NCBI GenBank assembly: GCA_964371785.1 | Contig: CAYJOL010000001.1 | Span: forward strand, 434,001-498,000 | Origin: CAVQCT01 sp964371785 | Lineage (GTDB): Bacteria > Zixibacteria > MSB-5A5 > GN15 > FEB-12 | Reading direction: 5' to 3' | DNA: 64,000 nucleotides | Shown: positions 1 through 9,082 of the stretch, piece after piece | How the letters are laid out: each line of letters begins with the position of its first letter | Numbering within the stretch: position 1 is the stretch's first letter | The notes under the pieces: generated by a model | What the model saw: only the letters and a program-made list of their open reading frames with translations | Told to the model about the DNA's origin: nothing | Databases searched by the model: none | Program-made: the position numbers and the translations under genes

Positions 1-1573
1 GCTTGATGAAGGGCCTGAGGCCGATTGATTGCCTCAATACGGTGATTTTGTCCTCATGCGTCCCGACAGCCCGCGCTATCTGCTGGTCGGAGAAGCCGAA
101 CCGTTTGGCCTTCAGCATCAACTGTTTGTCTAGACCGTGTATCCCGGATCGACGCAGCTCACTGTCGACTTCAACTATGTGGGCGATTTTGTCGATAAAC
201 CAACCGTCAATGTGCGTGATATTATGAATTTCCCGAGTGGAAAGACCTGCTTTGATCGCCTCGGCGACCGCAAAGATCCTTCTTTCAGTCGGCTCTTCGA
301 GCGATTTGGACAAATCCTCAAATGTAATATTGGGATTCTCGACGAGCCCCGATGCCCCGGTTTGTAACATGCGAAGCGCCTTCTGCAACGCTTCCTCGAA
401 TTTCCGTCCAATCGCCATCACCTCGCCGACTGATTTCATGGCCGAACCGATCCGAGTCGACACGCCGTGGAATTTATTTAGGTCCCACCGCGGTGCCTTC
501 ACTACTACATAATCCAGTGCCGGTTCGAAACAGGCCATCGTGACCTGGGTAACTGAGTTTCGTATCTCGGCCAGAGATTTTCCCAACGCCAATTTGGCGG
601 CAACGAACGCCAGCGGGTAACCAGTCGCCTTTGAAGCCAGTGCGGAACTCCGCGACAACCTGGCGTTGACTTCGATCACGCGATAATCCCGACTGGTCGG
701 CGACAGCGCGTACTGGATATTACACTCTCCGACTATGCCCAGATGCCGAATCACCCGGATCGCCACATTTCGAAGCATCTGATATTCATCGTTATTCAGT
801 GTCTGGCTGGGAGCAACAACGATACTCTCTCCCGTATGTATTCCCATCGGGTCGAGGTTTTCCATATTGCAAACCGTGACGCAGGTGTCAAACCGGTCCC
901 TGACAACTTCGTATTCTATCTCTTTCCATCCCTCCAGATACTCTTCGACCAGGAGCTGGCGAGTATGGGCGAACGCCCGCTGTGCCCGCATACGCAGGTG
1001 ATCTTCATCACGGCAGATGCCTGATCCGAGGCCGCCCAGCGCAAACGCCACGCGGGCCATGCACGGATAGCCGATCTTTTTTCCCGCCTTCACCGCTTCT
1101 TCGACCGATACCGTCGAAATACTGCGGGGAGATTTCACTCCAATCTGATTCAACCTGGTGATGAATCTCTCCCGATCTTCGGTATCGATAACCGACTCAA
1201 TCGGCGCGCCGAGTATCTTAACGCCATATTTGTCGAGTACGCCGGTCTGGTACAGCTCGACTCCGCAGTTGAGGGCGGTTTGTCCGCCAAATCCCAACAG
1301 GATGGCATCCGGCCGCTCCTCGGCGATTACCTGTTCCACGAAACGCGGCGTGACCGGCACGAAATAGATCTCGTCGGCGAGATGTTCCGAAGTCTGGATT
1401 GTCGCGACATTTGGATTGATGAGGACGGTTCGAATGCCTTCTTCTTGAAGCGCCTTGATCGCCTGACTGCCGGAATAATCGAATTCGCCCGCTTCACCGA
1501 TCTTGAGCGCGGAGCTCCCAAGTACCAGTACCGTTCCCGGCAGGGTTCGATCGACAAAGTCGTGTTTACTCAC
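1..1573 (-). CDS. carB: carbamoyl-phosphate synthase large subunit, N-terminal part (runs off the left edge)
   Basis: Makes carbamoyl phosphate from bicarbonate, ATP and the ammonia delivered by CarA, feeding pyrimidine and arginine synthesis in the cytosol. Translation of the minus strand from a GTG at 1573 gives an open frame of 524 codons reaching the edge, about half of the usual 1,070 residues. It opens with the CarB signature GEAGEFDYSGSQAIKAL followed by an INPNVATIQTS stretch and later GFGGQTALNCGVEL, KEIEYEVVRD and EVNARLSRSSALASKATGYPLA, all landmarks of the first ATP-grasp half. The GTG start lies inside the carA coding end, giving an 8-bp overlap typical of translational coupling. 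The wording of the N-terminus (GSSALKIGEAGEF) is the form I associate with Bacteroidetes-like bacteria and eukaryotes rather than the enterobacterial one. Identity is secure; only the C-terminal half is unseen. Confidence 0.95.
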   Translation of the reverse strand, partial: MSKHDFVDRTLPGTVLVLGSSALKIGEAGEFDYSGSQAIKALQEEGIRTVLINPNVATIQTSEHLADEIYFVPVTPRFVEQVIAEERPDAILLGFGGQTALNCGVELYQTGVLDKYGVKILGAPIESVIDTEDRERFITRLNQIGVKSPRSISTVSVEEAVKAGKKIGYPCMARVAFALGGLGSGICRDEDHLRMRAQRAFAHTRQLLVEEYLEGWKEIEYEVVRDRFDTCVTVCNMENLDPMGIHTGESIVVAPSQTLNNDEYQMLRNVAIRVIRHLGIVGECNIQYALSPTSRDYRVIEVNARLSRSSALASKATGYPLAFVAAKLALGKSLAEIRNSVTQVTMACFEPALDYVVVKAPRWDLNKFHGVSTRIGSAMKSVGEVMAIGRKFEEALQKALRMLQTGASGLVENPNITFEDLSKSLEEPTERRIFAVAEAIKAGLSTREIHNITHIDGWFIDKIAHIVEVDSELRRSGIHGLDKQLMLKAKRFGFSDQQIARAVGTHEDKITVLRQSIGLRPFIK

Positions 1574-2693
1574 TGAGCATCCTCTCTACAAATCCATCAA
1601 AAATATAGCCGGTATCCTCGGGCCCCGGGTTGGCTTCGGGATGGAACTGCACGCTGAAAAACGGCTTACTGATATGATGGATCCCTTCGACCGTCCCGTC
1701 GTTTACATTCGTGAACCAGACCGACCAATCGTGCGGCAGACTGTCTTTTCTAACGACATATCCATGATTCTGAGATGTTATCACGCAGCGACCCGGTTTT
1801 GCCTTGGCGTGACCGGAGGTGCCGTTGTGTTCCAGGCAGGGCTGATTATGGCTCCGGTGCCCAAACTTCAGCTTGTAGGTGTCCGCGCCGGCTGACAAGG
1901 CCAGCAACTGGTGGCCAAGGCAAATCCCCAGTATCGGTTTTCCGACAGCCAGCGCTCTTTCGATATTTTTCACCGTGGAGCCGTACATTCTCGGATCCCC
2001 CGGTCCGTTGGATATCAATAAGCCGTCGAAGTCGAGATTAAGGAAATAGTGGTTATAAGGCACCCGGATTACATCGATGCCGCGTTGAAGCAGACTTCGG
2101 GGGATGCTTGCTTTTGCGCCACAATCCAGCATCACAACCGTCAGTTGTTTTCCACGCGAACTTTCAGCACCTTTGAGCTTCGTTATTTCCCCTGGAGAGA
2201 CCGAGGCCGCGAGGTCGATGGCGTTCGGATCAAAGAACTCGGTTACCTCTCCTGCCGATTCGATCTTGCCGAGCATCGAACCGCGCTCCCGAAGTATCTT
2301 GGTAAGCGCTCGGGTGTCAATTCCGGCCAAGCCGGGAATTCGCTCCTGCTCAAGCCACTGATCGAGGGTCTTGTCAGCCGAGTAATGGCTGTGGCGGGCG
2401 GCATACTCCGAAACTATCAGCCCCGACGCTTGTATTTGATCGGATTCAAAACCGAGCGGCAAACCGAATTCGTCCCGGGCGAACTTCGGGACGCCATAGT
2501 TTCCAATAAGCGGGTATGTGAGAGTAAGGATTTGGCCTTTATATGAAGGGTCGGTCAGTGATTCAGGGTATCCCACCATTCCGGTGTTGAAGACCACTTC
2601 GCCCGCGGTAGCTCTGCGAAAACCGAATCCTTCCCCCTCAAATATTGTGCCGTCCTCGAGAATGAGCCGTGCCGTGCCCAGCGCAGCCATCAC
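1566..2693 (-). CDS. carA: carbamoyl-phosphate synthase small subunit (glutamine amidotransferase)
   Basis: Hydrolyses glutamine and channels ammonia to CarB. The 375-residue product has normal length. The N-terminal CarA-specific domain carries EVVFNTGMVGYPESLTDPSY and GIDTRALTKILRERG; the C-terminal class I amidotransferase domain has the nucleophile Cys258 in GICLGHQLL and the His351/Glu353 pair in QFHPEANPG. Two ATGs sit side by side at the start (2693 and 2690); AGGTGGTG about 6 bases upstream supports this start. It lies directly upstream of and overlaps carB, forming the usual carAB operon. I see no PyrR-type attenuator or arginine box that I can name in the upstream 326 bases. Confidence 0.96.
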   Translation of the reverse strand: MMAALGTARLILEDGTIFEGEGFGFRRATAGEVVFNTGMVGYPESLTDPSYKGQILTLTYPLIGNYGVPKFARDEFGLPLGFESDQIQASGLIVSEYAARHSHYSADKTLDQWLEQERIPGLAGIDTRALTKILRERGSMLGKIESAGEVTEFFDPNAIDLAASVSPGEITKLKGAESSRGKQLTVVMLDCGAKASIPRSLLQRGIDVIRVPYNHYFLNLDFDGLLISNGPGDPRMYGSTVKNIERALAVGKPILGICLGHQLLALSAGADTYKLKFGHRSHNQPCLEHNGTSGHAKAKPGRCVITSQNHGYVVRKDSLPHDWSVWFTNVNDGTVEGIHHISKPFFSVQFHPEANPGPEDTGYIFDGFVERMLSE

Positions 2694-3019
2694 TCACACC
2701 ACCTGTGGCCCGGGCATGCGACGTACTGTTGAGTTTGTGTCCTATCTCCTGCGAACACGCACAGACCTTCCTGTCTTTTGCACCGTGTACTGATATGTCT
2801 CTCACGGGACCGAGAATCTCCGGCCAAGCAGGTAATGCAGACCTTGACGAGATTGAGGCATAATACGCGTACGGCCGGACAAGTCAACCTGTTTTTTTGG
2901 ATAGAATTGGTCGCTTTTAAACCGGGTCTGTTGGGCCAAAGGTCAGCGAAGTCGAAAGGGCGGTTAAAGACGGTAACATATTGATTTTCAATGCCATTGA
3001 CCATGAATCGCGGGCCGGC
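2694..3019. other. intergenic stretch upstream of carA
   Basis: No convincing gene. It must hold the carAB promoter reading leftwards. A GC-rich inverted repeat (GGCCGG / CCGGCC at about 3013-3030) straddles the stop codon of the terminase gene but has no T-run, so it is not a clear terminator. A 104-codon minus-strand frame (2690-3004) overlaps the carA start, has no ribosome binding site and no recognisable domain, and I do not accept it. Confidence 0.5.
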
Positions 3020-4351
3020 TCATACCCGGCCGACCCGTGGCAGGGGACTAACTGACTTCCTCTTCCGAAGCGGCCAGAGAGCCAGAGCCAGCGCCATGAG
3101 TGCATCGCAAGTAGAATTTTCATCCCACCGGGCCCTGCGCAATTCGTCTTCGAGCGACCATACTCTGCCCGGACCGTCAGGAAGCTCCCATCTGCCGTAT
3201 GAGATTAAATCCCGCGCATGATACAATTCGAGATTGGTCAAAAGTTCTGCCTTTGTCGATGGTGTGAAGAGAACCGAGGTTGGCCGGTACTGTCTCAGTT
3301 GGTCTACCACGACATCGCCGAGTCCGGTCGCGTCGATCACCAGTTCGCCCGGATACCGCTCCTGGCGAAAGCTGACGCGTTCGATAATGATATTCCAGTC
3401 GAACAGGCGGAATCGCTCCAGCGCGATAATGCGCACCCGGCCGTTCTCTACAGCGACAGTTATCCCAACCGTGGCCGTCTTCTTGCGCGCAAGATCCCAC
3501 CCGGATATGAACGATACCTCGCCGGGTGCATCAGCGTCCGGGTATGAGACTGTATTCTGGAGCGCCCGGTCAACGTACTCTCCCTTGAGAATCTCTCCAC
3601 CGCTGTCAACGAACTGTCCCATGATATTCTGCTGGATGCGTCGCTCCGAAAAGGTGTCGAAACGTGCTTGAATCGCCGCTTGCGAGATAAACCCATTATC
3701 CCGACTGTCCCCGGATTGAATATAGCCCGGCCGGAAGCCTTCGCTGATTTCACGTGATCGCAGGTAGAACCAATTCCGCCCGTTGGGTGTCGACACCAGA
3801 TCAAGCATCCCTTCCCGGTCTGCCAGGCGCATCTTGATTACTTCTTCGACCACGTAGTCCGGGTCGCTCTCAAACGCAACTTCGTCGAAAATGAAATAGT
3901 CATAGTCATTGCCTAAGAGGTACTCCCCCTTATTTTGTGTCGAACGGGCTTCGATAACAGCGCCGTTGGATAAGACCAGTCTCGGATAGGGCGAGCGGGT
4001 AAGAGTCAGAATTAAGGGCTCCAAAATAGCCGATTCACGCGTCAACCGCACCGCCACATCGAATATGATGTTGGCCTGGTCTTGCGTTATCGAAGCGCTC
4101 ACGATGCGATACTTCCTTGTGCGGTCGTACCGGGTGTCACGCACACGGAATACCGCACGATAAAGAGCTTTGACGGCGCTCACATAAGATTTTCCCCAGC
4201 GATTGCCGGTGACGAGGAGATTTTCATGGCCAATAGAGTTCCTGAGCCATTGTTGCTGGCCTGCGTGCAATTCGACTCCAAGAACCTGTTGCCCGAAGCA
4301 AACCGGATCTCTGAGACATCGGCGCCAATCAACCTTTACTTTCTCCTTCAC
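3020..4351 (-). CDS. phage terminase large subunit (TerL-like DNA-packaging motor)
   Basis: Packages DNA into phage proheads by ATP-driven translocation and headful cutting. In 443 residues the ATPase comes first: a Walker A-like VTGNRWGKS at about 47-55, Walker B FIFDE with Asp156/Glu157, and the coupling motif DLVSTPNG near 184-191. The C-terminal RNase H-like nuclease follows, with acidic residues in ISGWDLARK (Asp286), LVIDATGLGD (Asp340) and a third Asp near 418 (STCDALMALA). All key residues are present, so the protein looks intact rather than decayed. The start is a GTG at 4351 that overlaps the portal stop by four bases (GTGA). No small terminase, capsid, protease or tail gene lies nearby; carA follows downstream. 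Confidence 0.88.
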   Translation of the reverse strand: MKEKVKVDWRRCLRDPVCFGQQVLGVELHAGQQQWLRNSIGHENLLVTGNRWGKSYVSAVKALYRAVFRVRDTRYDRTRKYRIVSASITQDQANIIFDVAVRLTRESAILEPLILTLTRSPYPRLVLSNGAVIEARSTQNKGEYLLGNDYDYFIFDEVAFESDPDYVVEEVIKMRLADREGMLDLVSTPNGRNWFYLRSREISEGFRPGYIQSGDSRDNGFISQAAIQARFDTFSERRIQQNIMGQFVDSGGEILKGEYVDRALQNTVSYPDADAPGEVSFISGWDLARKKTATVGITVAVENGRVRIIALERFRLFDWNIIIERVSFRQERYPGELVIDATGLGDVVVDQLRQYRPTSVLFTPSTKAELLTNLELYHARDLISYGRWELPDGPGRVWSLEDELRRARWDENSTCDALMALALALWPLRKRKSVSPLPRVGRV

Positions 4352-5616
4352 GAAATCAGCTGTCGTGCTTTCTCACGGGCCGTGGATTCATCGATCAGAC
4401 CGGCTTCGAACATGCGCAACAGATTGTCGACTTCCCGGGTTTTGATCCCCGATGCGTCCCCCGCCTGGTACGTGTAGGTATTGTCGAACACGAACCGACA
4501 GACAGCCGGGATTCCCGCAAGAGCCAATTCAATATTCCCGATCCACTCCAGAAATGAAGACACCTCGGCCTGGACCGACCGAACCTGTCGCATGACCAGG
4601 TCGAACTTGAATGATGACCAGGTCGAAGTCGCGCCATAGGAATATCCGAGCATGAAAGGCGCCAGATTGGTCCCCGCGCAGATCTCCTCTATCATTGCTC
4701 GGTGATTCATAAACCAGCTATTGGTGACCGCGCGCACGTTTTCGGGGCCGATATGGTCAATGGCCACGTTATCCCAGGTCACCGGGTTCTCATCGATACG
4801 ACAGGACTTGATCATGGAGACGGTGGAATCAAAGTAGCTGTTAATCCGCTCGATGTAAGCCTTATCCGATTCGCCGGAGACTCTTTCCGGCGGCGTGACT
4901 TTCACGTGGAGCCGATGATAACCGGCGTTGTGGCTGGTCCGGCGCATGTCGTCGACCAATTGCTGCTGGATGTGGGCAACAAAGGGGATTGTCTGCAAGA
5001 CGGAGGCGCCCATTGGCCTTGCCGAATCTGCGTTGAGCGTAAGATGATAAAAGTCCGGACTATCAAGGGACAAAAGCCTGTCTCCGTCTTCCAAATAGAG
5101 TCGGTTTTTGCCCTCCGAGACATCGACAACTATCGACGCCGAGTCAATTGGCTGAAAACCTTCAATCGCGGAGCCATCCTTTCTGACTGTCAGGAAGCCT
5201 GCGAAAACCCCGTCACGGTACATGGAATGAAAGAGTTCCGTTAGAAATGTTATCAAACTTCTCGAGCGTTTTTGACCGCCCGAGCCAAGTCTCGATGAAA
5301 GATCCTCCAGTCTTTGAAGCGCCGTTTGTTCAATCGCCGAGGATGGACTCTCCAGATGAAAACTACCGGGAGCGGCACTCATACGCACCCAGGTCGCGAT
5401 GCAGGCTTGAACAACTGGAATTTCGGAAGATAAAAATCGGTACAGATTGATTTTACCACGTGCGGAGACGATTCCGGCCTGCAGTTGACTCGTTTGGCGA
5501 AATACCTTCCGTCTTGAATTTCCAGACTCCCGGTTGCCCATCAGTACCGACGTTGGTTTAGTGAGTGTCTCGCTGACAGAAATCGACTCTTCTTTCCTTC
5601 CGGCGAACAGTTTCAT
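4348..5616 (-). CDS. phage portal protein
   Basis: Portal proteins form the dodecameric channel in the phage head to which the terminase docks. I start translation at the ATG at 5616 (422 residues) because AAAGGAAG lies just upstream; an in-frame upstream extension to 5742 has no such signal. Features typical of portals are visible: an N-terminal region with VVQACIATWVRMSAA, the middle stretch DFYHLTLNADSARPMGASVLQ, and the C-terminal GTNLAPFMLGYSYGATSTWSS that resembles the portal wing/clip segments of siphophages. It sits immediately upstream of the terminase large subunit, with overlapping ends, the reverse of the commonest terL-then-portal order. Nothing upstream belongs to a phage: the next gene is divergent and encodes a PEP-CTERM protein. 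Confidence 0.8.
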   Translation of the reverse strand: MKLFAGRKEESISVSETLTKPTSVLMGNRESGNSRRKVFRQTSQLQAGIVSARGKINLYRFLSSEIPVVQACIATWVRMSAAPGSFHLESPSSAIEQTALQRLEDLSSRLGSGGQKRSRSLITFLTELFHSMYRDGVFAGFLTVRKDGSAIEGFQPIDSASIVVDVSEGKNRLYLEDGDRLLSLDSPDFYHLTLNADSARPMGASVLQTIPFVAHIQQQLVDDMRRTSHNAGYHRLHVKVTPPERVSGESDKAYIERINSYFDSTVSMIKSCRIDENPVTWDNVAIDHIGPENVRAVTNSWFMNHRAMIEEICAGTNLAPFMLGYSYGATSTWSSFKFDLVMRQVRSVQAEVSSFLEWIGNIELALAGIPAVCRFVFDNTYTYQAGDASGIKTREVDNLLRMFEAGLIDESTAREKARQLIS

Positions 5617-5947
5617 GGCGCTTCCTTTTTTGAAGGAATCGGCCTTATCCGAACACCACAGTTTCTGTACTGGTTGCGTATTGCCCGTCTGGCCATATAA
5701 TCCTTGATTGACCCTTTCGGTCGGCGATCGGCAACTAAACACAAATTGCCCCCTTTACCGAATTCCGCATGCTGTCAACCAGATATATGCAATACATTGC
5801 GGTCGGAGTGTAAATTGCCGTTGAGGAAACCTCGTATCCCTATGAAATTCAATAGGCTTAAATTGATTGTATCCCTCTCGAATACAGGCATAACAATTGC
5901 TTCCTAAGTGGCTGGCGCTTAACATCATTTGTAGTACAGGAGAAATC
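5617..5947. other. divergent intergenic region between portal and PEP-CTERM genes
   Basis: About 330 bases without a credible gene. It should contain promoters for both directions. The ribosome binding site of the right-hand gene (AGGAG at 5939-5943) ends it. I see no attachment-site repeat that would mark a prophage end. Confidence 0.5.
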
Positions 5948-6697
5948 ATGAGAAAAACTCTAATTCTGTCCGTAGCAGTAATGCTTTTGGCGGTTCCGGC
6001 GTTCGGGTTCAGCTACACTTACTATGACTTTGGTCAGGCCAATGTCTTTGACCACAATAACAACTGGGCCCCAATCGACTATCCATACGGCATCGGTCAT
6101 CAACCTTCACCGGGCACATACAATCCCGGAGGTGAAGCTTTTGACCTTGAAGGTTTGAATGTGGCGGTTGACCAGGATTTTGTGTACGTATCTCTCACCA
6201 ACTCGTTTGGGTACTCCAAAGAGGGTTTCCGGTTGGGAGACCTGTTCATTGGAGTAAATGGCGGCAACAAATATCAATACGCGGTTGATCTGACTGCCGG
6301 TGGCGGCAACAACGGTCTGTATAGTGTGTCCAGTTGGAATTACATTCAACAGGATCCGCACAGCTACTACAGCAATTCCACTATACGAAACGCGGCCGGT
6401 GCCCACGAAATGAACCAGGGGAGTCTACTGGGTTCGGTTAATTCGATGATGACTTTCGCCCCTTCGCTGGAGACGAATTTCATGTCACCCGGCAACGGCG
6501 ACACCTATGTCTGGGAGTTGAAATTCGATCGTGCTCTTCTGGGAGACTTCTCCAGCCTCTCCTTCCACGTGAATGTCGGTTGTGGTAATGACCTGATGGA
6601 AGAGAATTTCACGACTCCTGTGCCGGAACCCGGCACGATGATTTTATTCGGACTTGGGCTTCTGGGTAGTGGATTGATCTCTAAGCGCAGAAAATAG
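5948..6697 (+). CDS. PEP-CTERM-anchored secreted protein
   Basis: A 249-residue exported protein of unknown role. I choose the ATG at 5948 because it follows AGGAG by four bases and begins a clean signal peptide (MRKTLILSVAVMLLAVPAFG). The C-terminus (about 225-249) is a textbook PEP-CTERM sorting signal: VPEPGT, a hydrophobic helix, then KRRK. Such tails are recognised by an exosortase, which removes the signal and hands the protein to the cell surface or exopolysaccharide; no exosortase gene is in this window. The body is rich in Gly, Asn, Tyr and aromatic residues with YVSLTNSFGYS and LFIGVNGGNKYQYAVDL, compatible with a beta-sandwich. It is a single-gene unit ending in a strong terminator. 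Confidence 0.82.
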   Translation: MRKTLILSVAVMLLAVPAFGFSYTYYDFGQANVFDHNNNWAPIDYPYGIGHQPSPGTYNPGGEAFDLEGLNVAVDQDFVYVSLTNSFGYSKEGFRLGDLFIGVNGGNKYQYAVDLTAGGGNNGLYSVSSWNYIQQDPHSYYSNSTIRNAAGAHEMNQGSLLGSVNSMMTFAPSLETNFMSPGNGDTYVWELKFDRALLGDFSSLSFHVNVGCGNDLMEENFTTPVPEPGTMILFGLGLLGSGLISKRRK

Positions 6698-6723
6698 TCC
6701 TCATATCGAGATTTCTCCGTACG

Positions 6724-6749
6724 AACCCGCCTCAGAGGCGGGTTTTTTT
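6724..6749 (+). terminator. rho-independent terminator of the PEP-CTERM gene
   Basis: Perfect 9-bp stem (AACCCGCCT / AGGCGGGTT) with a 3-base loop followed by a run of seven T. It begins 26 bases after the stop codon. Confidence 0.93.
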
Positions 6750-6868
6750 ATTCTCCGGAGCACCCGAAACCGATAGGAAATAGAAAAATTTGCCTTGTCC
6801 GCCGATTTGGAATCGTCTATATTCGCCTAAGTGTATACAAGACATCATCAAAATCCGATACAATTATC

Positions 6869-8377
6869 ATGAGAAATACCTCTGGCTCGATGATTCTATC
6901 GGCGTTGACCATCATGGCCCTGTTGGGGTCGTGCTCGGACAACCCCGCCCTCCGCTCTCGGTATGAAGCTGAAAAACAGTTTGATCAAGCCGAGCGCGCT
7001 CTTAAGACTGTCATGGCGCTTAAGCAGAATGTTACGCCGGCCGCGCTTTCGCAGGCCGAGGACAAGTACAAGTCCCTGCTGCAATATTGCATCGGTTCCC
7101 TAAAAGCGACCGACAGCATGCGCTATCCGGTCGAATACAATGAGATTACCTTTCTGGCTTATCAGACCTCAAACCGGCTGGGACAATTGTACTATGCCGG
7201 CGGTCAGACTGATAGCTGTATCGCACTGTTTGATCGAGTGCTTAAGACGCTGAATCTCTCCAGCACGCAGTTGGCAAATACTTATATCAACCTGGGACAG
7301 ACACTTCAGGCCTCCGGTCAGTGGGACTCGGCATTGTCCGTCTATGATATTGCGTTGGAGAGGTTCTATCCACCGGTTGATAAGGCGGGTGAAATCATTT
7401 TCCCGGTTTTCAATCTCCCGACTCACATATACCGGGTATTGAACTACGTACGCGACAGCGCCGACGCACGCTATCAGTTCAATCGGGCTGAGAATTACTA
7501 TCGCAATCTCCTGACTGATTTCCCCGGCTCCAAGGTTGCTGTGGCCAGTCATTCAAACCTTGCCCGGATGTACGATGACGCGGGACTGTGGCAAAGGGAG
7601 ATCGCCGAACTCAACGCGATCGGCGACCCAACGCTGCCGAGCTATCTCACGATCCTTATCAAGAAGGCCGATTTGTATGGCGGACAGCTGGGCATATTCG
7701 ATTCAGCTCTGGCGCTCTATAATGAAACCCTTGACCGCATTCAGCCGAAGGATTCAGCAATGAAACCGGAGGTGCAGTTCAAAATCGCCATGTTGCGTAT
7801 GGATCAGAAACAGTATGGCACGGCCCGGTCGCTTATCGAGCAAATCAAGAAGAGCTATCCCGCCTACTATGCCGCTACCCCGGCGGTTCAATATACTTTC
7901 GCTCGGGCCTACGAACTGGAAGGGAAATGGAACCTCGCTCAGACTGAATACAACCTGCTCATTGAGAAATACCGTTATTCCGATGAAGCGATGCAGACGT
8001 ATTTGTACCTGGTGAAGTATTATCGCGACCTTGGACGGAACGCGGAGGCGGACAAGTGGTTTGCCGATGCCGAGAAGTATTTCGATGAATTTGCCGCCGG
8101 CTCGGTTGGCCGCGTCGATGAAGCGCGGGCGCTCTTGTACAAGGCGGATCTGTACCGCCTGAACCAGAACTGGCAGAAGACAGCCGATATGCTCCAATCG
8201 GTGTTCGTAAAATTCCCGCAAACTGATCAGGGCCTCACGGCCCTGGCCGGCGCCAGCGACATTTATAGAACCCAACTTAACAACCCCGCAAAAGCCGATT
8301 CCCTGATGTCAGTCCTTCAGTCCTCCCTCGCCAAAATCGGACAGGATTCGACAAAAGAGGATCTTTTCAAACAATAG
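6869..8377 (+). CDS. TPR-repeat lipoprotein
   Basis: A 502-residue protein with a lipoprotein signal (ILSALTIMALLGSC; Cys about residue 22) followed by an all-helical chain of tetratricopeptide-like repeats, for example LGQLYYAGGQTDSCIALFDRVL, YINLGQTLQASGQWDSALSVYD and YFARAYELEGKWNLAQTEYNLL-type units spread over residues 30-480. Such proteins are periplasmic scaffolds tethered to a membrane, often involved in envelope assembly or cell division; no specific partner can be named. The spacing of the repeats resembles outer-membrane assembly lipoproteins of the BamD/YbgF kind but the protein is twice as long. An alternative start at the second Met (6890) is possible. The next gene begins 45 bases downstream, so the two may be co-transcribed. 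Confidence 0.75.
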   Translation: MRNTSGSMILSALTIMALLGSCSDNPALRSRYEAEKQFDQAERALKTVMALKQNVTPAALSQAEDKYKSLLQYCIGSLKATDSMRYPVEYNEITFLAYQTSNRLGQLYYAGGQTDSCIALFDRVLKTLNLSSTQLANTYINLGQTLQASGQWDSALSVYDIALERFYPPVDKAGEIIFPVFNLPTHIYRVLNYVRDSADARYQFNRAENYYRNLLTDFPGSKVAVASHSNLARMYDDAGLWQREIAELNAIGDPTLPSYLTILIKKADLYGGQLGIFDSALALYNETLDRIQPKDSAMKPEVQFKIAMLRMDQKQYGTARSLIEQIKKSYPAYYAATPAVQYTFARAYELEGKWNLAQTEYNLLIEKYRYSDEAMQTYLYLVKYYRDLGRNAEADKWFADAEKYFDEFAAGSVGRVDEARALLYKADLYRLNQNWQKTADMLQSVFVKFPQTDQGLTALAGASDIYRTQLNNPAKADSLMSVLQSSLAKIGQDSTKEDLFKQ

Positions 8378-8422
8378 AGGGTACAATATAAAGCGCATAT
8401 ATTTAACGAGGATGGAGGAAGA

Positions 8423-9001
8423 ATGAAACGAGTTCGGACGACTCTTATGCTGATGGTCCTGTTATCGGTGGTAATCCTGCCCGCAGTGGCACTTGCCCAG
8501 GTAGACAATTTCGGCAAGATCGACACCGTATACGCGGAAGTCGCCAAGATAAACGATAACAACTGGACGATCACCATTAACTATAGCAATGACGAACGAG
8601 TGGCCGGTCTGTCGGTACCTCTTCGCATGACCGCCGGCATGAACCGGATAGTGGCCGATTCCGCTATTTACACGGGCGGGAGAGCCGAGACATTTGATTA
8701 CAAGGGAATGCGTGCGGATACTGCGATCCAGTGCGTGACTCTTGGCATGGTGGCCAATCTCGGACCGACCCACAAAGTACTTGATGTGGGCAACGGCCGG
8801 CTTGTCACAATTTTCGTGTCATCGCTGGATAAAAAGGCGATTGAGAAGCTCGATGTCGATACTACGACTACCACTCCGAACAATTCGCTTATGATTATTG
8901 CCGATCGCGTGCAGGGCGGCAACGTACCGGATACGCTTCCGCTGACCGAGAGAAAAATTCTTGAGATTCGTCCGGCTTTTGTGGTAAAGCACGTAGAGTA
9001 G
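8423..9001 (+). CDS. small secreted protein, possibly cohesin-like beta-sandwich
   Basis: 192 residues with a clear signal peptide (MLMVLLSVVILPAVALA) and a strong ribosome binding site (GGAGGAAG) six bases before the ATG. The mature part begins with alternating beta-strand stretches (ITINYSNDERVAGLSVPLRM) and contains one low-complexity Thr run near residue 150 (DTTTTTPNN). The pattern of a strand, a short NDE turn and a 'GLSVPL' strand recalls cohesin-like modules seen with dockerin proteins in FCB-group bacteria; a dockerin-type protein is encoded at 14.8-15.5 kb. That link is an inference. No catalytic motif is visible. A terminator follows 28 bases after the stop. Confidence 0.6.
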   Translation: MKRVRTTLMLMVLLSVVILPAVALAQVDNFGKIDTVYAEVAKINDNNWTITINYSNDERVAGLSVPLRMTAGMNRIVADSAIYTGGRAETFDYKGMRADTAIQCVTLGMVANLGPTHKVLDVGNGRLVTIFVSSLDKKAIEKLDVDTTTTTPNNSLMIIADRVQGGNVPDTLPLTERKILEIRPAFVVKHVE

Positions 9002-9029
9002 AATCGCAAATCAAGATAAGCGCAGAAAG

Positions 9030-9054
9030 ACCCGATCGATGATCGGGTTTTTTT
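9030..9054 (+). terminator. rho-independent terminator
   Basis: Stem ACCCGATC / GATCGGGT with a 3-base loop (GAT) and a run of seven T. It closes the TPR lipoprotein/secreted protein unit and lies just before the convergent nuclease gene. Confidence 0.9.
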
Positions 9055-9082
9055 GTGCCGATCCCGGACCTGCCGCCGCTTC

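Noticed and set aside
2690..3004. 104-codon minus-strand frame between terminase and carA
   Set aside because: It overlaps the carA start, lacks a ribosome binding site and shows no domain; its cysteines are not arranged as a known motif.
3012..3031. Terminator of the terminase gene
   Set aside because: The GGCCGG/CCGGCC pairing overlaps the stop codon and lacks a T-run.
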